Positions 1 through 6,708 of a DNA stretch of 8,881 nucleotides are shown here, piece after piece. A program made the translations under genes and the position numbers. Source of the DNA: Spirochaetia bacterium (GTDB lineage: Bacteria > Spirochaetota > Spirochaetia > Treponematales > Breznakiellaceae); contig BOBG01000084.1 in the NCBI GenBank assembly GCA_026002265.1, positions 1 through 8,881 of the forward strand. The letters run 5' to 3'. The stretch's first letter is position 1. Each line of letters opens with the position of its first letter. The notes below the pieces were generated by a model. It made no database searches. It saw only the letters and a list, made by a program, of their open reading frames with translations, and was not told where the DNA came from.

Positions 1-671
1 CGGTAAAAATCGCAGTCCAAAATACCGGTTTGCTTGAAATCAATCCATTCCGTTTTTGATATATTGATAAAGGGTTTTACCTCCTTAATCCATTTGATAA
101 AAATCTGCACAAAATTATCTTTGGTAATAGGGCTTTTTATTGAAGCGGCAGCACCGGAGACAAAGTGCGTTTTGATAAATTCTTTTATTTCCTTATCATC
201 ACCGCCAAAGTTATAGACCGCAATTTTCGCGCCAATCAGCTTTGCTACTTTTTTCCGCGCTTTTTGAAAATCCGTTGTTTCGTGGTTGCTTGGTGTGGTA
301 TTCCAATTAAAATCGGTTTCGGTAAAAATCGGCAGCATATCGTGAAATGACACAAAGGCAATCCGCGCCTCGTCAAAACAGCCGAGCCACGGCGGCGCTA
401 AATGCTCGCCCTTTTCGTAGGTTTTCTTGCAAGTAAGAATGAGTTGCGTAAACATATCAAAAACATCATGGGTGCCTTTCTTCGCTTCCGCCCAGAGGTA
501 ATGTTTTGAACTGCCTACTCCATCGCTAAAAAGGTCTGTGCGCGTTTTCTTATCGGTGATTACGAAGTCGATATTGTCAATATTCGGTTCATAGCCGAAT
601 TTAGGGAAATAATCATCATGGACAAGTCCTTTTAAGGTTTCCTCTTTTTGTATACCGTTATATGTGGGCAT
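1..671 (-). CDS. N-terminal part of a large restriction-modification protein (type IIG-like), cut by the window edge
   Basis: Reading leftward from the ATG at 671-669, the frame stays open for 223 codons to the window edge, so the gene is partial at its C-terminus. An AGGAG Shine-Dalgarno (680-676) sits 4 to 5 bases before the ATG, which fixes the start. Residues 59-66 read LWAEAKKG, with an acidic patch (DLFSD, 46-50) before it. This D...E-x-K arrangement, followed by a helix beginning HDVFDMFTQL, resembles the N-terminal nuclease domain of fused type IIG or Eco57I-like restriction-methylation proteins. The methyltransferase motifs would lie beyond the left edge, so the fused nature is inferred and not seen. 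Such proteins methylate host DNA and cut unmodified DNA. Alternative: a stand-alone endonuclease or a defence protein of another type. I am fairly sure it is a real gene, less so of its class. Confidence 0.7.
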   Translation of the reverse strand, partial: MPTYNGIQKEETLKGLVHDDYFPKFGYEPNIDNIDFVITDKKTRTDLFSDGVGSSKHYLWAEAKKGTHDVFDMFTQLILTCKKTYEKGEHLAPPWLGCFDEARIAFVSFHDMLPIFTETDFNWNTTPSNHETTDFQKARKKVAKLIGAKIAVYNFGGDDKEIKEFIKTHFVSGAAASIKSPITKDNFVQIFIKWIKEVKPFINISKTEWIDFKQTGILDCDFY

Positions 672-699
672 TTTGCTCCTTTTTTAATGTATCGCGTTG

Positions 700-728
700 A
701 TTTTACTATAGAATTGTCTGCTTCTCAA
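700..728 (-). promoter_or_regulatory. Sigma70-type promoter for the left-edge R-M gene
   Basis: On the minus strand, TTGAGA (728-723) and TAAAAT (705-700) are separated by exactly 17 bases. They lie about 30 bases upstream of the ATG at 671, with the AGGAG ribosome-binding site between. The fit to -35/-10 consensus is 4-5 of 6 at each box. Predicted from sequence only. Confidence 0.5.
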
Positions 729-774
729 GTAGGTTTTTTACGAGGCTGCCGCCGCCTCGAATATTTCAGTTTTT

Positions 775-2036
<1,262 letters not shown>

Positions 2037-2043
<7 letters not shown>

Positions 2044-2225
2044 CTTTTAATGGCAACCGTAATACCGCCGGTGGCAGCAACAGTCAGCCCTGCGCTTGCG
2101 CCTGATTTTATGGCACTTTCCGCAAATTCCTGTACATCTTCTTCTACCGGATTGTGTTCCTTGGCTTGCTCCTCAACATCAAGAGTGAGGTACCGTATAA
2201 TCGAATTGGTGTCAAGGAAAATCAT
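2037..2225 (-). pseudogene. PIN-domain (VapC-like) toxin start fused to unrelated sequence
   Basis: The minus-strand ATG at 2225-2223 lies inside the end of the upstream antitoxin gene (14-base overlap), as usual for vapBC pairs. The first residues, MIFLDTNSIIRYLTLD, match the start of PIN-domain RNase toxins, with the first catalytic Asp in LDTN. A complete PIN toxin is about 130 residues and has three or four conserved acids; this frame has only 62 residues. After residue 16 it does not look like PIN: it becomes a small-residue-rich segment (SGASAGLTVAATGGIT), as in unrelated hydrophobic proteins. It ends in a TGA (2039-2037) within a few bases of the start of the ATPase remnant. I read it as a toxin truncated by recombination, its tail coming from another gene. 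The tail's origin is not established. Confidence 0.5.
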
Positions 2226-2469
2226 TGTGTGTTCTTCTGGCATCTTGAATGATGCCCAAAAGCTGTTCATCGGAAAAGTTATTATATATACCTTTTTTCC
2301 CTGATTTGAGAACTCCATAGCTCGTACTTACCCGCTTGGGGGAGCTATTCGAGCTGGAAATGCTAATAATCCACAGTTCCACCTTCGCTCCACGCCAACT
2401 GCCTGGCAATGAAAGTTCATCAATCAACGTATCATTTTCAATTACCCTGTTCAACACTGTTTCAGCCAT
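2212..2469 (-). CDS. VapB-like antitoxin, 85 aa
   Basis: An intact minus-strand reading frame starts MAETVLNRVIENDTLIDELS. It then carries a lysine/serine-rich linker (SNSSPKRVSTSYGVLKSGKK) and ends in an acidic helix-like tail (SDEQLLGIIQDARRTH). The layout of a short DNA-binding or dimerising N-terminus with a toxin-wrapping C-terminal tail is typical of small antitoxins. The next gene starts with a PIN-domain motif and overlaps it by 14 bases, which supports a vapBC-type pair. In such systems the antitoxin neutralises the toxin RNase and represses its own promoter. Because the toxin is truncated, this antitoxin would be an orphan. The ribosome-binding site is poor (AGTGGA about 4 bases before the ATG), so expression is uncertain. 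It is divergent from pstS, and the roughly 55 bases between its start and the Pho-box promoter hold no clear promoter for it. Confidence 0.55.
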   Translation of the reverse strand: MAETVLNRVIENDTLIDELSLPGSWRGAKVELWIISISSSNSSPKRVSTSYGVLKSGKKGIYNNFSDEQLLGIIQDARRTHNDFP

Positions 2470-2524
2470 ACGTCCACTATGTTACACAACTGCGGTAAAA
2501 TCAAACACCACGAAGGGTTTTGCA

Positions 2525-2571
2525 TATTTTACACAAATTTTACATAAAACTGCTGTCAGATTATATATTCC
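2525..2571 (+). promoter_or_regulatory. Pho-box promoter of pstS (copy 1 of a 47-bp direct repeat)
   Basis: TTTACA (2528-2533), five bases, TTTACA (2539-2544): two hexamers in 11-bp phase, the spacing used by PhoB and PhoP dimers in tandem. A TATATA -10 (2562-2567) lies 17 bases beyond the second hexamer, which thus occupies the -35 position, as in activator-dependent Pho promoters. Transcription would start near 2574, giving pstS a leader of about 40 bases. A 47-bp copy with one mismatch (C2557 versus T3920) lies before pstC at 3888-3934. Phosphate-starvation control is inferred from this site and the downstream genes. Confidence 0.65.
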
Positions 2572-2613
2572 CATACTATTTTTCAGTTAAGAAAACAGAG
2601 ACAGGAGAAAATT

Positions 2614-3480
2614 ATGATGAAGAAAACTATTCTACTTGTACTTGCGGTGGTATTATCTCCGTTCGCGGGATATGCCGGAGGAAATCAGGCGGCCTTTGAC
2701 AAGGCAAAGGCAATCAACGTTGTATCCCGGGAGGACGGTTCCGGTACACGCGGGGCGTTCATTGAACTTTTCGGCATTGAGGCCAGGGGCAATGACGGAA
2801 GCAGAAAGGATATGACCACAAAAGAAGCCGTTATCGCCAAACAAACCGATGTGATGATGACGAACATTTCAGGAGACAAGTATGCTATCGGCTACATCTC
2901 ACTTGGTTCACTGAACAGCACCGTAAAAGCGGCGGATATTGAGGGCGTAAAGGCTTCTACCGAAAATGTAAAAAACGGTACATATACCGTGTCCCGATCA
3001 TTCAACATCGCAACCAAAGGCGAACCGAAGGAGCTTGCCGCGGATTTCATCAAATTTATTTTGTCGGCGGAAGGTCAGGCGGTTGTAGCAAAAAGCTATA
3101 TCGCGGTTATTGAAAATGCTTATGCCTATACCGGCAACAGACTCTCCGGCAAAATCGTTGTCGCGGGTTCTTCTTCCGTCACCCCAATTATGGAAAAGTT
3201 GAAAGAGGCGTATATCGCGCTCAATCCAAACGCCACCATCGAAATCCAGATGAGCGATTCATCAGCCGGTATGACAGGCGCTATTGACGGAACTTGTGAC
3301 ATCGGTATGGCAAGCCGCGAATTACGGAGCAGCGAACTTTCCGTGTTATCCGCGACACAGATTGCCCTTGACGGAATCGCCGTAATTGTGAACAACGAAA
3401 ATCCGGTAACGAATCTTACAAAAGAAGAGGTTAAGGGCATCTTTACCGGCGCGATGGTAAAATGGAGTGATGTGATTTGA
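2614..3480 (+). CDS. pstS: Phosphate-binding protein PstS, circularly permuted domain order
   Basis: This is the secreted receptor that binds inorganic phosphate and delivers it to the Pst ABC transporter. A signal peptide (MMKKTILLVLAVVL, cut probably after AGYA near residue 21) lacks a lipobox Cys, so a soluble periplasmic or shed form is expected. The order of the two halves is unusual. Residues 31-168 carry what is normally the second half: VVSREDGSGTRGAF (36-49) with the phosphate-contacting GSGT, YAIGYISLGSL (90-100), then FNIATKG and FIKFILSAEGQAVV (145-158). Residues 179-288 carry what is normally the first half: GKIVVAGSSSVTPIMEKL (179-196), SDSSAGMTGAIDGTCDIGM (214-232), and finally NLTKEEVKGIFTGAMVKW, which usually sits in mid-protein. 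All expected parts are present, so the 288-residue protein looks complete, not truncated. AGGAG (2603-2607) precedes the ATG by 6 bases; the second ATG at 2617 is an alternative start. Confidence 0.9.
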   Translation: MMKKTILLVLAVVLSPFAGYAGGNQAAFDKAKAINVVSREDGSGTRGAFIELFGIEARGNDGSRKDMTTKEAVIAKQTDVMMTNISGDKYAIGYISLGSLNSTVKAADIEGVKASTENVKNGTYTVSRSFNIATKGEPKELAADFIKFILSAEGQAVVAKSYIAVIENAYAYTGNRLSGKIVVAGSSSVTPIMEKLKEAYIALNPNATIEIQMSDSSAGMTGAIDGTCDIGMASRELRSSELSVLSATQIALDGIAVIVNNENPVTNLTKEEVKGIFTGAMVKWSDVI

Positions 3481-3497
3481 GCCGAAGGGGTGCATAT

Positions 3498-3520
3498 CCC
3501 GCCGCTCTGCGGCGGGGTTG
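3498..3520 (+). terminator. Strong GC hairpin after pstS
   Basis: A perfect 8-bp stem CCCGCCGC / GCGGCGGG (3498-3505 with 3509-3516) closes a TCT loop 18 bases after the pstS stop. The following bases (GTTGTTGATT) are only moderately T-rich, so it may be an attenuator or an mRNA-stabilising hairpin and not a full rho-independent terminator. It would let pstS be made in excess over the membrane subunits, a common pattern for binding-protein genes. On the opposite strand no T-run follows. Confidence 0.45.
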
Positions 3521-3605
3521 TTGATTCAATAGTTTGAGCCGGAGCAGTAGCTGTAGACGGTGTCCTACCGGTTACATACTTGTTACAGCGCCTTTGCGCT
3601 GCTGC

Positions 3606-3809
3606 TTATGCCACGCTCTGTTTTACAGCCGTGACCGATGTATCAGTATAGGTTTTTTCAACCAGTTCTTTACAATACGTGACTACATTTTCCAAAGCAG
3701 CAAGACGAAGTTCAAGCGATTCCTTTTCCGTGGCATGGCGATACTTCCCGGCAAGGACCGCCTTTTCTACATCATCTACAATTTTTTCCACATTGTATTC
3801 TTCAGCCAT
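3606..3809 (-). CDS. Small acidic helical protein of unknown function, 67 aa
   Basis: A short minus-strand gene lies between pstS and pstC, facing against the operon. The start at 3809 is set by a textbook GGAGG (3819-3815) five bases upstream; a longer frame from 3821 would bury that site. A near-perfect promoter (TTGAAT, 17 bases, TATAAT) lies just before it. The product begins MAEEYNVEKIVDDVEKAVLA and is rich in Glu, Lys, Leu and Val with few Gly or Pro. It is probably all-helical, perhaps a small coiled coil (SLELRLAALENVVTYCKELV). It has no signal peptide or membrane segment. I do not recognise a family. After the TAA the same frame stays open into a Thr/Pro-rich stretch antisense to the pstS end, which may be chance. 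Its signals are much better than those of a spurious ORF, so I believe it is expressed. Confidence 0.6.
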   Translation of the reverse strand: MAEEYNVEKIVDDVEKAVLAGKYRHATEKESLELRLAALENVVTYCKELVEKTYTDTSVTAVKQSVA

Positions 3810-3831
3810 TGTTTCCTCCAAATACTAAGTA

Positions 3832-3860
3832 ATTATAGCAGTTCTCAAGGATATATTCAA
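3832..3860 (-). promoter_or_regulatory. Strong sigma70 promoter for the 67-aa gene
   Basis: On the minus strand, TTGAAT (3860-3855) and a perfect TATAAT (3837-3832) are 17 bases apart. The predicted start near 3825 leaves a leader of about 15 bases that just contains the GGAGG site. It lies back to back with the pstC Pho promoter, 28 bases away. Confidence 0.6.
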
Positions 3861-3887
3861 GAGCATGTGTTGATACCACATTGCCAT

Positions 3888-3934
3888 TATTTTACACAAA
3901 TTTTACATAAAACTGCTGTTAGATTATATATTCC
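3888..3934 (+). promoter_or_regulatory. Pho-box promoter of pstC (copy 2 of the 47-bp direct repeat)
   Basis: 46 of 47 bases match the pstS promoter at 2525-2571. The two TTTACA hexamers are at 3891-3896 and 3902-3907 and the TATATA -10 at 3925-3930. Identity stops just after the -10. The predicted start, near 3937, is only about 15 bases before the pstC ATG at 3952. The intervening bases (TGTTGTATCATTCTGAT) hold no Shine-Dalgarno, so the message may be nearly leaderless or pstC may be translated weakly. Confidence 0.6.
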
Positions 3935-3951
3935 TGTTGTATCATTCTGAT

Positions 3952-4785
3952 ATGAGTAGATTACGAGAAAAACTCATGGGCGCCGTGTTTTTAATATCGG
4001 CACTTGCTTCCATACTGGCGGTCGCCTTAATCTGTATTTTCTTGTTGGCAAACGGCCTCCCCGCAGTAGGGAAAATAGGCGTGTTCAATTTTTTGCTTGG
4101 TAAAGAGTGGTCGCCGGCGGACACGCCCCCGGTGTTTGGAATATTTCCCATGATACTTGGCAGTCTGTATGTTACGGCAGGGGCGCTCCTTATCGGTGTT
4201 CCTATCGGCATACTGGCGGCAATCTTTCTCGCCCGTGTCTGTCCGAAAAAACTCTATCGCGTACTCAAGCCGGGAGTGGAACTACTCGCGGGTATTCCCT
4301 CGGTCGTGTACGGTTTTTTCGGCATGGCGGTCATTATCCCGCTTTCAGGCAACAGCATTTTATCGGCTTCTATCCTGCTGGGTATTATGATCTTACCGAC
4401 AATCATTGGCATTGCCGAGAGCGCGCTGCGCGCTGTTCCGGAGCAGTATTACGAGGGTGCGTTGGCGCTCGGCGCGGGGCATTACCGCAGCGTATTCTTT
4501 GTACTGCTCCCCGCCGCCAAATCCGGCGTACTTGCGGCGGTTGTCCTCGGGGTAGGCCGGGCCATAGGCGAAACGATGGCCGTAATTATGGTAGCGGGGA
4601 ATCAGGCGCGTATGCCGGTGTCCCTGTTCAAAGGCGTCCGCACACTTACCGCAAACATCGTTCTTGAAATGGGCTATGCCGCGGAACTGCACCGTGAGGC
4701 ATTGATCGCGACCGGTGTTGTTCTGTTTGTGTTTATCCTGCTCATAAACTTAAGTTTTTCGGCGCTGAAACGGAGGGTAACATAA
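3952..4785 (+). CDS. pstC: Phosphate ABC transporter permease PstC
   Basis: This is one of the two channel subunits of the PstSCAB importer in the cytoplasmic membrane. The 277 residues show about six hydrophobic segments: around 9-34, 64-95, 112-130, 136-156, 191-215 and 250-270. GIPSVVYGFFG (114-124) is the characteristic loop of PstC/PstA permeases. The EAA coupling loop that docks onto the ATPase runs from EGALALGAG (168-176) to LLP (185-187), with the invariant Gly. The size is near the low end of normal for PstC. I chose ATG 3952; an upstream TTG at 3937 in frame would add five residues but coincides with the predicted transcript start. The last codons (KRRVT) contain GGAGGG, which in the undisrupted operon would serve as the pstA ribosome-binding site and imply tight coupling of the two genes. 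An R-M cassette now follows instead. Confidence 0.93.
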   Translation: MSRLREKLMGAVFLISALASILAVALICIFLLANGLPAVGKIGVFNFLLGKEWSPADTPPVFGIFPMILGSLYVTAGALLIGVPIGILAAIFLARVCPKKLYRVLKPGVELLAGIPSVVYGFFGMAVIIPLSGNSILSASILLGIMILPTIIGIAESALRAVPEQYYEGALALGAGHYRSVFFVLLPAAKSGVLAAVVLGVGRAIGETMAVIMVAGNQARMPVSLFKGVRTLTANIVLEMGYAAELHREALIATGVVLFVFILLINLSFSALKRRVT

Positions 4786-4786
4786 T
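4772..4786 (+). repeat. 15-bp direct repeat, left copy, at the end of pstC
   Basis: GGAGGGTAACATAAT spans the last codons and TAA stop of pstC. The identical 15-mer occurs at 6694-6708 before pstA, so it brackets the R-M cassette. Beyond the perfect part both copies also share GCGTAA (4791-4796 here, 6710-6715 there) with a 3-base length difference, so the duplication spans about 22 to 25 bp. Just after it, this copy keeps an abortive start (ATG ATG GCG TAA, 4785-4796). Confidence 0.8.
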
Positions 4787-4883
4787 GATGGCGTAATCCT
4801 CGAACGTTAGGCGCAAATTTTTCTGAAAAACGGGAAAAGAGCACGGACTTGAACTTTTTTGCAAAGAAGATTAGACTCATAAT

Positions 4884-5786
4884 ATGAGTTACCAAATACT
4901 TTGTGGGGATTGCACCCAAAAATTGCAACAAATTATTCAAAAAGTGGACTTAACCTTTCTTGATCCGCCGTTCAACCAGCAAAAAGACTATGCCTTGCAT
5001 AATGATGATATGCCGGAAGAACAGTATTGGACAATGATGAAAGAAGTTTGTCGGTCTGTCTATAATATAACAAACGATGGCGGTTCTATATATTTTATGC
5101 AAAGAGAAAAAAAAGCCGAATTTGTTTTACAAATTTTACGAGAGACAGGTTGGGAGTTTCAAAATTTAATTATTTGGAAAAAAAGAACCTCTGCAGTCCC
5201 AGTTAGAGGAAAATATAGTAAACAGTATCAAATTATTGTGTATGCAACTAAAGGCGGAAAAGCAAAAACATTCAATAGATTGCGAATAAATCCGGAGTTA
5301 CCTGCAAATTACAAATTTCAACGTGAAAATGGAATTTTTGTAACCGATGTATGGGACGACATACGAGAATTAACTTCGGGCTATTTTGCAGGGAATGAGG
5401 CAATCAGAAAAGAAGATGGAGAAAGATTTCATAAACAGCAAGCGCCTCTGGCGCTTATCCTACGCATAATTCTTACTTCAACAAATGTAGGTGATACTGT
5501 TTTAGATCCATTTTGCGGCACCGGAACTACCTCTGTGGTCGCGTTGCAAACACAGCGTAATTCAATAGCGATAGAAATTGATCCTAAAAATATTGAATGT
5601 ATTCAAAACCGTTTAACAAATATTAGTAATGCAGACTTGCTTCAAAAATATTATCAAGAGTACATTTGCACTGAAAGTTTATCCAAAATTTGGGGAGATG
5701 ATTTTGGAATAGAAATGCCGCAAAAACCGAATTTAGAAATTGGGCTTTTTGAAGAAATATTAGATGTTATGACGGAATATTATTGA
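4884..5786 (+). CDS. Type II DNA methyltransferase, beta-class, probably N6-adenine
   Basis: This is the modification half of an R-M pair: it transfers a methyl group from S-adenosylmethionine to DNA and so protects the host. Motif IV, DPPF, is at residues 27-30. A motif X-like HKQQAP (183-188) and the AdoMet-binding motif I, DPFCGTGTT (208-216), come near the C-terminus. Catalytic motif first and AdoMet motif last is the beta-class order, and DPPF points to adenine-N6 and not cytosine-N4 (usually SPPY). The 300-residue length is normal. The recognition site cannot be told. No good Shine-Dalgarno precedes the ATG; the nearest purine run (AAGAAG) is about 14 bases away, with a possible TTGAAC -35 further up. 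It overlaps the endonuclease gene by one base (TGATG). The gene is visibly more AT-rich (about one third GC by eye) than pstC and pstA, which supports acquisition by transfer. Confidence 0.88.
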   Translation: MSYQILCGDCTQKLQQIIQKVDLTFLDPPFNQQKDYALHNDDMPEEQYWTMMKEVCRSVYNITNDGGSIYFMQREKKAEFVLQILRETGWEFQNLIIWKKRTSAVPVRGKYSKQYQIIVYATKGGKAKTFNRLRINPELPANYKFQRENGIFVTDVWDDIRELTSGYFAGNEAIRKEDGERFHKQQAPLALILRIILTSTNVGDTVLDPFCGTGTTSVVALQTQRNSIAIEIDPKNIECIQNRLTNISNADLLQKYYQEYICTESLSKIWGDDFGIEMPQKPNLEIGLFEEILDVMTEYY

Positions 5787-6616
5787 TGTATTCAATTTAT
5801 CATTTTTTCAAATATCTTGTGAGCAATAAGGAAGCATTTAATTCTATAAATAATCTTGAAGATTTCCCGTTTGATACGAATATGCTTTCTTGTAAGAATG
5901 TTGGGCAATTTCCAGATTTGGCAATAAGATTAAATATTGGTAATGAACTATTTACTGGAGGCGAATTAATAGAATTAAAAGACAGTAAAACATATACAGT
6001 ATCATCATTTAATTCTACTATTCCATCTGGAGAAAAAGAAATAAGTGATGTAATCAAAAGCGAAAACAGCGCTATAAAAAGACAAATGGAAGAAGCAGGT
6101 AATCATATTTACTCTCTCCCAAAACGTGAAGTATATTATTTGATTCGTGGAAAACACAGAAATTATTCAAAAATTGTACTTGTTCATGGAAGTTTCTTTG
6201 AAACAGTAAAAATTGACAATCTCATAAGTCAATCATTTGAACAAGTTTTAGATGAAAGATTGAAGGAAAAGGAAATAGATGTTGGAGATGACATTCGTAA
6301 TTTGTTAGTTGATGTTTTTTCAAAACAAGAAAATTTCAGTAGAGTACGAAATGTAGATAAAGCATCTGTAAAATTACGGTTTCGCATTATGACAGAGGTA
6401 AAAGCAGAAGGGAATATTTTAAACGCACAAAAATATCCTGAAATTGTAGATGGCACTATAAATTTGATTGTACCGAATCGTAGTGAAGATGAGGATAAAT
6501 TGACAAAGACTCGCTTTTCTGCAGTTTATGATGAAAATGATATAAAACAGTTTAGCCTTTTTAAGATTAAACATCATTTGAATGGATATTTTAATGTTTT
6601 TCAACAAAAATTGTAA
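5786..6616 (+). CDS. Putative type II restriction endonuclease, PD-(D/E)XK fold
   Basis: This gene begins at an ATG sharing one base with the methyltransferase stop, so the two form a coupled pair. I used this ATG, not the in-frame TTG three bases earlier. Residues 43-44 (PD) and 63-65 (ELK, in GGELIELKDSK) form a classic PD...(D/E)XK metal-binding nuclease centre with an 18-residue gap. The 276-residue length suits a type II enzyme. The rest, with long charged helices (for example EQVLDERLKEKEIDVGDD), gave me no named family. From position and motif I infer that it cuts the site the neighbouring enzyme methylates. It is strongly AT-rich like its partner. No transposase or integrase accompanies the pair. 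Alternative: a nicking or very short-patch type nuclease, less likely at this size. Confidence 0.75.
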   Translation: MYSIYHFFKYLVSNKEAFNSINNLEDFPFDTNMLSCKNVGQFPDLAIRLNIGNELFTGGELIELKDSKTYTVSSFNSTIPSGEKEISDVIKSENSAIKRQMEEAGNHIYSLPKREVYYLIRGKHRNYSKIVLVHGSFFETVKIDNLISQSFEQVLDERLKEKEIDVGDDIRNLLVDVFSKQENFSRVRNVDKASVKLRFRIMTEVKAEGNILNAQKYPEIVDGTINLIVPNRSEDEDKLTKTRFSAVYDENDIKQFSLFKIKHHLNGYFNVFQQKL

Positions 6617-6658
6617 AAAGAAAAATCAGCATATAACACACGGTTTATATTTCGACGC

Positions 6659-6690
6659 AAAAACCAACAGTAGTTGCGGCGGCGGTTTTT
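6659..6690 (+). terminator. Weak terminator-like hairpin after the R-M pair
   Basis: AAAAACC (6659-6665) pairs with GGTTTTT (6684-6690), with an inner AAC/GTT stem and a bulge of GCGGCGGC. The T-run on the 3' side resembles a terminator for the endonuclease gene, but the stem is AT-rich and interrupted. It ends four bases before the right 15-bp repeat, so it would be the cassette's outermost element. Confidence 0.25.
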
Positions 6691-6693
6691 ATA

Positions 6694-6708
6694 GGAGGGT
6701 AACATAAT
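6694..6708 (+). repeat. 15-bp direct repeat, right copy, supplying the pstA ribosome-binding site
   Basis: GGAGGGTAACATAAT is identical to 4772-4786 at the end of pstC. Here its GGAGGG (6694-6699) is 8 bases before the TTG start of pstA and acts as its Shine-Dalgarno. Because the sequence makes functional sense at both ends (pstC stop on the left, pstA RBS on the right), it is best read as a duplicated target at which the R-M cassette entered. Confidence 0.8.

Noticed and set aside
741..759. Hairpin CGAGGC/GCCTCG followed by T-rich sequence on the plus strand
   Set aside because: Its T-run is on the wrong side to terminate the minus-strand genes, no plus-strand gene ends there, and the T-run is 11 bases away from the stem.
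3126..3440. Long minus-strand frame inside pstS, and similar ones inside pstC and pstA
   Set aside because: These are antisense shadows of GC-rich genes, with no RBS and no protein-like motifs.
3586..3601. CAGCGC/GCGCTG hairpin just after the 67-aa gene
   Set aside because: Six pairs only, and not followed by a T-run on either strand; too weak to call a terminator.
3534..3950. 138-codon plus-strand reading frame between pstS and pstC
   Set aside because: It runs antisense through the 67-aa gene and across two promoters, starts without an RBS and gives a Cys/Phe-rich product with no recognisable fold.
4806..4812. GTTAGGC next to the R-M cassette, like the core of an integron attC site
   Set aside because: A seven-base degenerate match is expected by chance in this length. 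No partner RYYYAAC in the right place and no attC-like fold at the other end of the cassette were found, and the 15-bp repeats explain the borders better.
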